Source: a virus
Reading direction: 5' to 3' (one strand)
Virus record (IMG/VR): IMGVR_UViG_3300008459_000532
Span: 1-20,430 of that record
Length of the DNA stretch: 20,430 nucleotides
The notes under the pieces are model-generated. The model was not told the origin of the DNA. It made no database searches and saw only the letters and a list, made by a program, of their open reading frames with translations. Position numbers and translations under genes: made by a program. Positions within the stretch are counted from its first letter, which is position 1; every line of letters begins with the position of its first letter. Below, piece by piece: positions 7,236-13,525 of this stretch.

Positions 7236-7439
7236 TCAGACCATCCGACCTTTGGTGTGGCCCTTCATGCAGCAGCCGTCACCGCGAGTCATCCCGCCTT
7301 TGGCGTAGCCCTTGGTCATGCCGCCACCCATCATTTTCTTGGTACCACAGGAAGAGCCGCCTTTGGCCATCTTCACAGTCACACCCGAGCCTTCCATATC
7401 CATACGCTTACGTGGGGACATCATCTTCATATCCATCAT
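7236..7439 (-). CDS. Met/Gly/Lys-rich 67-aa protein
   Basis: The product starts MMDMKMMSPRKRMDMEGSG and has a C-terminal half of GGMTKGYAKGGMTRGDGCC type. It is very rich in Met, Gly and Lys with three cysteines (one single, one Cys-Cys pair), and has low sequence complexity. The start has AGGAG seven bases upstream, and its ATG overlaps the stop of the 46-aa gene as ATGA. Proteins of this kind recur in environmental phage late operons beside other small basic proteins; no role is known. The composition would suit binding to DNA or filling the capsid interior, but that is inference. Confidence 0.65.
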   Translation of the reverse strand: MMDMKMMSPRKRMDMEGSGVTVKMAKGGSSCGTKKMMGGGMTKGYAKGGMTRGDGCCMKGHTKGRMV

Positions 7440-7576
7440 TTCTTTGCTCCTTTGCGCTTATCAGCGCCGCTGAATTCTTTGCCTACCTTCTGGGGAACGC
7501 CCACTTGTTTGGCAAATTTAGGGTTATTTGCTACGGCCATCATGAACTTGCGCTGTCGTTTAGAAACGGCTGGCAT
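7436..7576 (-). CDS. 46-aa basic phage protein
   Basis: A frame from ATG 7574-7576 to TGA 7436-7438 encodes MPAVSKRQRKFMMAVANNPK, then FAKQVGVPQKVGKEFSGADK. It has a good GAGGTAGTT site right before ATG. The stop overlaps the following start as ATGA. The pattern VSxxQRxxMxAxxxNPxxAxKxGVPQxVGKEF is one I know well from small proteins of many phage and environmental contigs, with no assigned function. It is helical and basic. Confidence 0.78.
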   Translation of the reverse strand: MPAVSKRQRKFMMAVANNPKFAKQVGVPQKVGKEFSGADKRKGAKK

Positions 7577-7583
7577 AACTACC

Positions 7584-7853
7584 TCAACAATTCCAAGCCC
7601 GGAGGCTCTTATTTATCCTGCTGTTTGGGTCATTAGCCGTCTTAGCGCTGGTATTCTTAGCCTTCATCCCTGACATTCTGGCACAGAATGACTTCTTTCT
7701 CGCTGCGGCTTTCTCTGTTTTAGGCTTCGGCGCGGGGGGCTTTAGCCCGGGTTTGCCCGGGTTTGCCTTGTTATAGCTCGCGCGGCCCTTGGCGTTTAGC
7801 CCGCCAGCTTCCGCTTTACCTTCTTTTCGAGTCCACGCCGGAGTTTTAGCCAT
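7584..7853 (-). CDS. Small basic protein (DUF6321-like)
   Basis: ATG at 7851-7853 gives 89 aa beginning MAKTPAWTRKEGKAEAGGLN. A TTG 21 bases upstream is in frame but is a poor start. AWTRKEGKxxxGGLNAKGRASYNK, then LKPP, SFCARMSGM and SRINKSLRAWNC match a family I remember as DUF6321, which is widespread in phages and of unknown function. The centre is Lys/Pro/Ala-rich and probably disordered. Its start overlaps the upstream stop by eight bases (ATGGCTAA). It is the first of five consecutive small basic proteins, which may act as a set in the virion or in DNA handling. Confidence 0.78.
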   Translation of the reverse strand: MAKTPAWTRKEGKAEAGGLNAKGRASYNKANPGKPGLKPPAPKPKTEKAAARKKSFCARMSGMKAKNTSAKTANDPNSRINKSLRAWNC

Positions 7854-8352
7854 AATAGATTTGCGCACCGTCAATGCCGTTCAAGTACCCGTATACTCCG
7901 TTCTGCACTAATACACCTTCCCCCGGAATGGACGGCGCGTTTTGGAACTCATCAGTGCTATGAGTTTCGTAGGTTAGTATCCACGCAGAAGAATACACAG
8001 CCGCCGGAGACCCTGTAATGGTTCCGGTATTGAGGTCGGTGACACTAAAAGAGTTAGCGTCAATTCGAGTTACTACGTAGTTACCGTCTGTTGCGGCGCC
8101 GCCTGAACCAGCAACAAAGTGGATACCAATTACAGCCCCCGTAAGCAGGCCGTGGCTCGTTTTTGCTATGGTAACAAGCGTCCCCGATCTACCGTAGGTA
8201 ACGCTTGAAGTCACAGGGGCTGTTACAGTATCAAACAGCACAATTGTCCCACTGCCACCGTAGTAAGAAACGCCCTTTACGCGATTTCGCCCAAGAACAA
8301 AAAATCCGCTTTGGTTGAGGTGGCCTTGTTTGACATCATATTGCATAGCCAT
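7846..8352 (-). CDS. Phage structural protein, beta-rich
   Basis: The 168-aa product reads MAMQYDVKQGHLNQSGFFVLGRNRVKGVSYYGGSGTIVLFDT. It then has a Gly/Thr-rich part (TDGNYVVTRIDANSFSVTDLNTG) of the kind seen in domains of tail-fibre and decoration proteins, where a short loop follows VTxIDxNSFxV. The start has GGGGAGTGCT before ATG, and an internal ATG two codons later is also possible. The C-terminal LNGIDGAQIYYG overlaps the next start. It is probably a virion surface or head-tail component (inference). Confidence 0.75.
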   Translation of the reverse strand: MAMQYDVKQGHLNQSGFFVLGRNRVKGVSYYGGSGTIVLFDTVTAPVTSSVTYGRSGTLVTIAKTSHGLLTGAVIGIHFVAGSGGAATDGNYVVTRIDANSFSVTDLNTGTITGSPAAVYSSAWILTYETHSTDEFQNAPSIPGEGVLVQNGVYGYLNGIDGAQIYYG

Positions 8353-8364
8353 AGCACTCCCCTA

Positions 8365-8784
8365 TTAAGCGGTGCGTGTGAACACGTACGCTGTTGCGCT
8401 TGAGAACATGAGTGTAAAGCGGGCCAGTCCAGTTACACCAGAAGCAACAGTCAGGTCGCCAAAGCTACCAGCAGTGTCGGCAGCGGCAGTAGACAAGATG
8501 CCATTAGTTGCCACAGCGATGGTCACGGTATCAGCGCCGCCGGTGTTGTCGATGTAAAGGTCAAGGGATGTACCTTTAACTGCACCAAGAGCGGCGCCCA
8601 ACAGCGTGCCGGTAGGCAAAGTAATAGTTGTTGCTAAGGCAGAAGTAGAAGTGATGTAGCCGGTTGCTACTTGCGCGGCGGTTGCTACGGCAGTTGCGTT
8701 GATTGCGTTGGCAGCAGTAACTTGGTGGCCTGCAATGAAGCCGTTTTGAGATACTACGGGACCGTTAAATGTGCTGGTAGCCAT
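8365..8784 (-). CDS. Phage structural protein (capsid/tail decoration candidate)
   Basis: The start chosen is ATG at 8782-8784 with TGAGGAAATAAAA upstream, giving 139 aa beginning MATSTFNGPVVSQNGFIAGH. A longer frame from TTG at 8907 would cross the promoter and is rejected. The protein is Ala/Thr/Val-rich: ATAAQVATGYITSTSALATTITLPTG, then a beta-rich end. The N-terminal STFNGPVxSxNGF motif is common in phage structural proteins I have seen. It is the first gene after the promoter in the endonuclease 3' end, so it heads the tail-side transcript. Decoration or stabilisation of the head is a guess. Confidence 0.75.
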   Translation of the reverse strand: MATSTFNGPVVSQNGFIAGHQVTAANAINATAVATAAQVATGYITSTSALATTITLPTGTLLGAALGAVKGTSLDLYIDNTGGADTVTIAVATNGILSTAAADTAGSFGDLTVASGVTGLARFTLMFSSATAYVFTRTA

Positions 8785-8796
8785 TTTTATTTCCTC

Positions 8797-8829
8797 ACAT
8801 GCGAGTAGGGTGCGCTTCAGTCTGCATGT
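8797..8829 (-). promoter_or_regulatory. Inverted repeat in the leader, next to the ribosome binding site
   Basis: In the RNA leader ACATGC (8824-8829 on the minus strand) pairs with GCATGT (8797-8802), with 21 bases between. The stem abuts the GAGG site of the gene starting at 8784. It is short, so an effect on translation is only possible. Confidence 0.25.
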
Positions 8830-8878
8830 CGTCCGCCCGGTCGGTCTGCGGCGCGTAAAATGTTCCGGGGATACGCGT

Positions 8879-8907
8879 TTTATATCACGTTGCTGGAGGT
8901 AGGTCAA
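8879..8907 (-). promoter_or_regulatory. Sigma-70-type promoter for the tail-side genes
   Basis: On the minus strand TTGACC (8902-8907) and TATAAA (8879-8884) are separated by exactly 17 bases, giving five of six matches in both boxes. Transcription would start near 8872 and give an 88-base leader before the ATG at 8784. The promoter overlaps the last codons of the GIY-YIG gene. It lies downstream of a strong terminator, so it would restore expression of the following genes. Confidence 0.6.
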
Positions 8908-9727
8908 CGTACTGAAAAACCAAGCCCGTAAATTGACCTTTTGTTATGGGGGAATTGGAGAGCAGCGCGCGTCGAAGCGTGGGCATCTTCATGCCGTAAT
9001 GCTGCAGTACTGCGGTTAAGCTTGGGAATTGCATACCCGTTGTGGCCTCTAGCACCTGCTTGCTCATCTTCAGCTTTGACTCTTCCGAGTGCTTCTTTCC
9101 TAGCCAATTCTGGTTGCCCGTATTCGCTATAGAAAGGTTGCGGCGGTGTTCTTCGGTTCGGATGTGCCCCTTGGTGTTTTGGTTCCCCATCAAAGACGCA
9201 GACATTTTCTTTCGGGTTTCCTCTGAGGGGATAAAGCACCCGCCGCGCCCTTCAGCAACAACTTGCTGCACCTTAGCGGATATCAACGCCTTAGTTTCAT
9301 CGGTGTGTTTTTGCCCTGTACGGGGGTCTGAGGTGGTCCACTGATGTTTTGTCGCTATAGAAAGGATGGATTTAGCGTCCGCAGACATAACTTTCCCGTA
9401 ATTGGGGGTTGTATGCGCTGGGGCGTTTCTCCATGGGGCACTCGCGCTATACCCCGAATTGTAACAGTGCTCCTTGCCCACGTGCTGAACTAGGTATGTG
9501 TCCTCCACATCTAACAATGACCGGGTATCGGGCACTTCTTCTATAACTAGGAAGTCAAACTTGGACTCTCCATACTTATTCCACGCGGCTTGCAAGTGCT
9601 TGCAGTGGTGCCTATTCCCCCGTAACAGGTTACGGTGTTGTCGGAACCGTACTTTCTTATTAATAGTGCTGCCGACATAGAACTTGTCGTTTACTAAGTT
9701 GATAATTTTATAGATTACCTGCGTCAT
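8885..9727 (-). CDS. GIY-YIG homing endonuclease with NUMOD3 motifs
   Basis: The 280-aa product has an N-terminal GIY-YIG nuclease domain: IYKI (residues 5-8), YVGS (17-20), an arginine at 27, HCKHLQAAWNKYG, and a glutamate at 75 in DVEDTYL. Arg27 and Glu75 match the numbering of the catalytic residues of I-TevI. From about 115 to 230 come repeated NUMOD3-type DNA-binding motifs (HTDETKALIS, SEETRKKMSASLMGN, TEEHRRNLSIANTGN, SEESKLKMSK). The C-terminus (about 240-265, PSLTAVLQHYGMKMPTLRRAL) looks like a NUMOD1-type helix-turn-helix. AGGAG AAGTAT precedes the ATG. It is inserted between the capsid gene terminator and the next structural gene. Confidence 0.92.
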   Translation of the reverse strand: MTQVIYKIINLVNDKFYVGSTINKKVRFRQHRNLLRGNRHHCKHLQAAWNKYGESKFDFLVIEEVPDTRSLLDVEDTYLVQHVGKEHCYNSGYSASAPWRNAPAHTTPNYGKVMSADAKSILSIATKHQWTTSDPRTGQKHTDETKALISAKVQQVVAEGRGGCFIPSEETRKKMSASLMGNQNTKGHIRTEEHRRNLSIANTGNQNWLGKKHSEESKLKMSKQVLEATTGMQFPSLTAVLQHYGMKMPTLRRALLSNSPITKGQFTGLVFQYVDLPPAT

Positions 9728-9803
9728 ATACTTCTCCTATACAAGTCTAGTTAGCTGTATAGTTCTATAGTACCGACGGAACACCACAAATGCAAGGCAA
9801 AAG

Positions 9804-9823
9804 AAAGGGGCCGAAGCCCCTTT
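9804..9823 (-). terminator. Rho-independent terminator after the capsid gene
   Basis: On the minus strand the RNA reads AAAGGGGC, UUCG loop, GCCCCUUU, then UCUUUUG. The eight-pair stem with the very stable C(UUCG)G loop followed by a U-rich run lies 26 bases past the capsid stop, before the homing endonuclease gene. It should end or sharply reduce transcription from the head genes. Confidence 0.85.
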
Positions 9824-9848
9824 CAAATACTACTTATAAAACAACAAC

Positions 9849-10766
9849 TTAGGTCGCGCCCGGAGACCCGAAGATACCCAAGGGGTCGCTCACTCCGAAC
9901 GAATATCGCTCACGCGCTTTGTAGCGAGCGTTGCCCGTGTCAAAGTCGGCGTCCATAGATGTCTGCATAGGCGTACGAACAAAGTGCTTCAGTCCGTTGG
10001 GCACGTCAGTCATCAGGAACCACGCGTTCGTGTCGGTCAGGTAGTTGTTAACCGTGTACCCGCCGGGGATAGAACCGTTGTTTTTCAGGGCGTTGATATC
10101 GTTGTCAGCAGTGCCTACACGCAGCTCAGTTTCGAGCAAACGAGTTGCAACGAACTGCAGCGCGGGAGGGATCACCAACTTGCTCGGCTTGGCAGCGATC
10201 AACAGGCCACGTTCATCAGTCCACGCAGCGATCTGAATAACGGCGGCTTCCAAGGAAGTCTCGTTCAAGTCAGCGCCAGTGGTAGGACGGTTACTGTTAG
10301 TTCCACCAGACACCAGCGGGTGCGCGGTAGAGCACAACACCTGACCGTCGCCGTATGTCGGATTGCCCGACCCAGTGAACGCGGTGTTAAGGATAGCAGC
10401 AGCCTTTACTTGCTTGGTGTATGCCATAGCACGGGCCAGCGCTTTGGTATAACGAGTAGACAGTGAGTCATACAGGTTATCTTCAACAGCTTCTTCAGTG
10501 ATGGAGAAGCCCATTGCGATGGTTTCGTGAGTGTAGCGAGCAGTAAACGCTTCTTGCGCGTTATCGTAAGAAATAGCGGAGCCTTCGTTTTTAACGGGGG
10601 CAGCGCCAAAGCCAGACAGCTTAGTTTCTTCTTCAAACGAACGGTCCGAACTTTCGGTCTCATAAATCTCGGCGTGTTGCTCGCCGTATCTTGCGTACTC
10701 CATGCCAAACAGAGCATTAAGCCCCGGAAGCAGTTCTTTGAGTAGCTGTGCACGTGAAATAGCCAT
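9849..10766 (-). CDS. Major capsid protein (HK97 fold, gpT-like)
   Basis: The 305-aa product begins MAISRAQLLKELLPGLNALFGMEY. It continues with an E-loop-like stretch (ETESSDRSFEEETKLSGFGAAPVKNEGSAISYDN), then FTARYTHETIAMGFSITEEAVEDNLYDSL, a helical spine region and the P-domain motif PSKLVIPPALQFVATRLLETE, ending with WFLMTDVPNGLKHFVRTPMQ. This order matches capsid proteins of the HK97 fold, in the Mu gpT-like group. Length is normal for the group. A strong AAGGAG lies nine bases before ATG. It should form the shell around the scaffold-assembled prohead, and it is followed by a terminator, as expected for a high-dose gene. Confidence 0.9.
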   Translation of the reverse strand: MAISRAQLLKELLPGLNALFGMEYARYGEQHAEIYETESSDRSFEEETKLSGFGAAPVKNEGSAISYDNAQEAFTARYTHETIAMGFSITEEAVEDNLYDSLSTRYTKALARAMAYTKQVKAAAILNTAFTGSGNPTYGDGQVLCSTAHPLVSGGTNSNRPTTGADLNETSLEAAVIQIAAWTDERGLLIAAKPSKLVIPPALQFVATRLLETELRVGTADNDINALKNNGSIPGGYTVNNYLTDTNAWFLMTDVPNGLKHFVRTPMQTSMDADFDTGNARYKARERYSFGVSDPLGIFGSPGAT

Positions 10767-10779
10767 ATTCGTCTACTCC

Positions 10780-11391
10780 TTAAATACCAGTGTTCACAGA
10801 CATGCTGTGGAAACTAGGGTTGATTTTAACCAGCACGTCGGGGAACGCATCTGAGACCGGGGAAACAAACGCCACGATACGCATGGCTGCTGGAACAGTA
10901 ACCGTCGAAGACTCTATCGCGCTGGTTGAGTTGCCAGTACGGGTACTGCCCGTAGAGGTGCTCTGTGCAGCAGCGAAGAAAGTATTGGCGCCAATCGCGG
11001 CCTGTGTGGCAGTGCCATCAAGTTGCGCTTGGAACAGGACCATGGGGTCGTCCACAACAAAAGCTTGGACCACGCCGGTAGTACCAGAAGGGTAGTACTG
11101 ACTGAAAATCACTTGCCCCTGTGCGTTAACAAAACTACAACCGACGAATACGCCAATTGCGCCTGTGACGCTGGTGGTGCCTGTGGGCCAGTCATTGGTA
11201 GTAGCATCTGCACCGGTACCGGTGACGATGGCGATGTATCCGTTGGCGTTGTTGTACACGACACTTCCGTAGAAGATGTTGGTGTTAACGCCAGCAGGAT
11301 CAATCAAGTAGGTAGAGAAGGCGCCCGCGTAGGGCAGCCCGTCTACACGTTTAACGGGGCGAAGCCCGTACGGTGCAGCAGTTGTAGCCAT
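10780..11391 (-). CDS. Head-associated structural protein
   Basis: The 203-aa product opens MATTAAPYGLRPVKRVDGLPYAGAF and is rich in Gly, Thr, Ala and aromatic residues, with motifs FYGSVVYNNANGYIAIV and GVFVGCSFVNAQGQVIFSQYYPSGTTG. These all-beta stretches and the position right before the capsid gene suggest a decoration or head-stabilising protein. I have seen the N-terminal GLRPVxxxxGxPYAGxF in many environmental phages beside the capsid gene, but it has no standard name. GAGGATTTTATC precedes ATG. Confidence 0.8.
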   Translation of the reverse strand: MATTAAPYGLRPVKRVDGLPYAGAFSTYLIDPAGVNTNIFYGSVVYNNANGYIAIVTGTGADATTNDWPTGTTSVTGAIGVFVGCSFVNAQGQVIFSQYYPSGTTGVVQAFVVDDPMVLFQAQLDGTATQAAIGANTFFAAAQSTSTGSTRTGNSTSAIESSTVTVPAAMRIVAFVSPVSDAFPDVLVKINPSFHSMSVNTGI

Positions 11392-11406
11392 GATAAAATC
11401 CTCAAA

Positions 11407-11853
11407 TTAACCTTTACCGAAAGTTACCGTTGTTTTCCTCTCATTAAAGAGAGGCATTCTCGGGTCGTTTTCCCGCATAAGATTTTGGTCCACAGCGAGC
11501 ATCTGAGACTTGGTTTGGTGGGCATAATAAGCATTACGCTCTTCAACCAGCTCGATAGGCGCTTTACACAGAAGCAGGCCACCAATGACGACATTATCCT
11601 TGAAGCGCTCATTCTCGATGCTGCTTAGGAAAATCTCTGGGTGATCTACCGCGCGTACGGGCTCCCAACCTTCGCGGAGTTTAGAAGATACATTGATCGC
11701 ATCAGCTTGTCCTCGGGTACTAACACGGACCCAGTGAAACGTATACCCTGCTTCCGGACTCGGAGAGGGCAACAGCTCTGGGCGACGCCACGCTTGTTTA
11801 CGTGGGGTACGTTCGCGTTTTTCTAGTTCTCGATCTATTCTGTTATCGGCCAT
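11407..11853 (-). CDS. Conserved phage head-region protein
   Basis: The 148-aa product begins with a basic, charged segment (RIDRELEKRERTPRKQAWRRPELLP) followed by FHWVRVSTRGQADAINVSSKLREGWEPVR, which looks like a compact alpha/beta unit. The last third (NAYYAHQTKSQMLAVDQNLMRENDPRMPLF) is helical. The gene sits between the scaffold and a head-associated protein. Its ATG overlaps the scaffold stop as TAATG, with GAGGAG upstream. I recall homologues in uncultured aquatic phages next to the capsid gene, with no defined function. A role in head assembly is inferred from position. Confidence 0.75.
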   Translation of the reverse strand: MADNRIDRELEKRERTPRKQAWRRPELLPSPSPEAGYTFHWVRVSTRGQADAINVSSKLREGWEPVRAVDHPEIFLSSIENERFKDNVVIGGLLLCKAPIELVEERNAYYAHQTKSQMLAVDQNLMRENDPRMPLFNERKTTVTFGKG

Positions 11854-12902
11854 TATGTTCTCCTCAATATCGCAACCTGTTTGGCGTAGTCCGCAAGAGA
11901 CACCCCGAGTTTTTTAGCTAACGCAATTTGTGTACCGCTTAAATGCACCTTGATGGGTGCTGTGCTCCGCGTAGCGGGTGCGACCACATTTGCTGCTTTC
12001 TTTACCTTTTGGGGTTCTTCTGTGTCTTCAATATCTTCATCAAAGTTCTCTGGAAACAATTTTCGCATACGAGCATTCACTTTCTCGTAGTATTCATCCG
12101 ATCTAGGGTCTACACCCTCTTTCACTAACTTGCTGTGGTAACCCAGAGCCGACGCCGTCATTTCATCGTCACTGCCAAACCACGAATTATCATTTCTCCA
12201 TTCCTCGGCTTTTTCGTCTCTCGACGGTTGCTGCTGGGGAGTGGTGGGTATTTTCTGCTGTTGTACACTAGCTGCTTGATTTTGTAAAGTGCCCCCCTCT
12301 GGAGGTTGCACTCTAGGAGCTAGGTTGTTGACCTTGTCCATGCGTATCTGCGCGGAGTTCAGACTCTCTTGAGCGGCGATAATAGCGTCAGTCTCGCCAG
12401 CCTCGTAAGCTTCCTTGTACTTGCGCTTTGCGTTCTGTACCTCGTCCTGAACCTGCTTTTTAGCAGACTCGATCAGCGCGTTGTGCCCCTTATCAACAGA
12501 CCCCTTTAACTTCTGATTCTCGTCAATAAGAACTCTGGCATACCGCTCCAGCTCCTCGCGCTCGCGCAGGGCTTGCTCTTTTGCCCGCCGCTCGTCGTGG
12601 TAGCCTTTGCTGATGTGTTGAATTCGTTTTTTAACTTTGGTGGAGTAGCTATCCAACTCGTCATCGGTGACTTCTGGGGGCGTTGACTGCTTTCTGTTCC
12701 TGTCCCCAAGCGGCACGTCGTTAACCACTTCTATCTCGACGTCGTCAACTTTTAGGTTCTTCTTTTTCTTAGCGACGGTCTCTCTTCCAACAGCTCCTTC
12801 AATCTCAAGGCCCTCATCAGCAACCTCCTGTTCTACTTCTACAGTGACTGCCGACGGTTTGTCGGGTTCTGGAAAATCAAACTCTACCTGTTGCATTGCC
12901 AT
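11853..12902 (-). CDS. Scaffold-like assembly protein
   Basis: The 349-aa product is highly charged. An acidic N-terminus (FDFPEPDKPSAVTVEVEQEV) is followed by a long coiled-coil region (about residues 85-200, with KGYHDERRAKEQALREREELERYARVLIDENQKLKG). Then come a Gln/Pro-rich linker, an acidic helical part and a basic C-terminus with VHLSGTQIALAKKLGVSLADYAKQV. Charged, elongated proteins upstream of the capsid gene are the usual picture of phage scaffolds, and the C-terminal basic helix is where they commonly bind the capsid protein. AAGGAGTAACCT precedes ATG. No protease motif was seen. The name rests on composition and position. Confidence 0.8.
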   Translation of the reverse strand: MAMQQVEFDFPEPDKPSAVTVEVEQEVADEGLEIEGAVGRETVAKKKKNLKVDDVEIEVVNDVPLGDRNRKQSTPPEVTDDELDSYSTKVKKRIQHISKGYHDERRAKEQALREREELERYARVLIDENQKLKGSVDKGHNALIESAKKQVQDEVQNAKRKYKEAYEAGETDAIIAAQESLNSAQIRMDKVNNLAPRVQPPEGGTLQNQAASVQQQKIPTTPQQQPSRDEKAEEWRNDNSWFGSDDEMTASALGYHSKLVKEGVDPRSDEYYEKVNARMRKLFPENFDEDIEDTEEPQKVKKAANVVAPATRSTAPIKVHLSGTQIALAKKLGVSLADYAKQVAILRRT

Positions 12903-12912
12903 AGGTTACTCC

Positions 12913-13335
12913 TTACGCGCGAGAGATGGCTCTCGGATTGGGTACAGTAGCTTGGACAGAATCGTCGTTCATGAGTCGGTACTCCTGCGTACCAATTTTG
13001 AACCGCGTGCCTGTATTTGCTCGGAACATCACGTAGTCCCCCGGTTTGCACCATGGGCCTGCGGAAAAACGGTCTTTGTCGTTATAGGCTTGATCGCCCA
13101 TATCGAGCACCAACCCAATGGTGGAGAGGATGTATTCCTCACGCACTGTTTTGTCGGCCTTTAGCAGCATGGATTCCCCGAAGGTTTCTTCCACGTTTGG
13201 TAGCGCAATCAGGATGTGATACCCCGTTGGTTTAGGAATAGCGGCGTCAAGCGCGGCTTGCGCTACTTCCGCTTCATTTATTTTTACTTTGCGTTTCTTT
13301 TCAAGCTGCGTCATCGCTGCCGTAGGTTCATTCAT
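12913..13335 (-). CDS. GroES-like co-chaperonin
   Basis: ATG at 13333-13335 gives 140 aa; an upstream TTG is in frame but lies in the previous gene. After a charged N-terminal extension (1-33) comes a Cpn10-like domain: PTGYHILIALPNVEETF (36-52), a mobile-loop-like stretch FGESMLLKADKTVREE (52-67), STIGLVLDMGDQAY (71-84), WCKPGDYVMFRAN (95-107), and RLMNDDSVQATVPNP (120-134). This matches the order of strands in GroES, where the corresponding elements read GEVLAVG, VGDIVIF and LIMSESDILAIV. GroES caps the host chaperonin. Phage versions, such as T4 gp31, serve capsid folding, and the place just before the scaffold and capsid genes agrees. The canonical GGIVL of the mobile loop is absent. Confidence 0.82.
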   Translation of the reverse strand: MNEPTAAMTQLEKKRKVKINEAEVAQAALDAAIPKPTGYHILIALPNVEETFGESMLLKADKTVREEYILSTIGLVLDMGDQAYNDKDRFSAGPWCKPGDYVMFRANTGTRFKIGTQEYRLMNDDSVQATVPNPRAISRA

Positions 13336-13525
13336 CGTCCTGTTCCATATAGTTTTTCGCAAGGTCTTGTAGTTCTCGTCGTGCCAGAGTTAGACCCCGG
13401 ATTACCCCGCACGCTTCTTTATACCCCTCTAGGGTCTTAGCCCCGCCAGAGGTTAAAAAGTCTTCGTTATCGTGGATAGCTTTTACTATCCGGTCATCCA
13501 GCACATCAAATACGGTTTTAGCCAC
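13328..13525 (-). CDS. Small conserved phage protein between portal and GroES-like gene
   Basis: The 65-aa product reads MAKTVFDVLDDRIVKAIHDN and then has GGAKTLEGYKEACGVIRGLTLARRELQDL. It is mostly helical, and the segment YKExCGVIRGLxxARREIxDL is one I recognise from many phages, where it lies after the portal gene with unknown function. The start is GTG, overlapping the portal stop by eight bases (GTGGCTAA), with GGAG eight bases upstream. Its end overlaps the next start by eight bases. Confidence 0.82.
   Translation of the reverse strand: MAKTVFDVLDDRIVKAIHDNEDFLTSGGAKTLEGYKEACGVIRGLTLARRELQDLAKNYMEQDDE

Noticed and set aside
8365-8907. Longer 180-codon form of the structural gene from TTG at 8907
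   Set aside because: It would start inside the endonuclease gene and include the promoter. The ATG at 8784 has a clear ribosome binding site.
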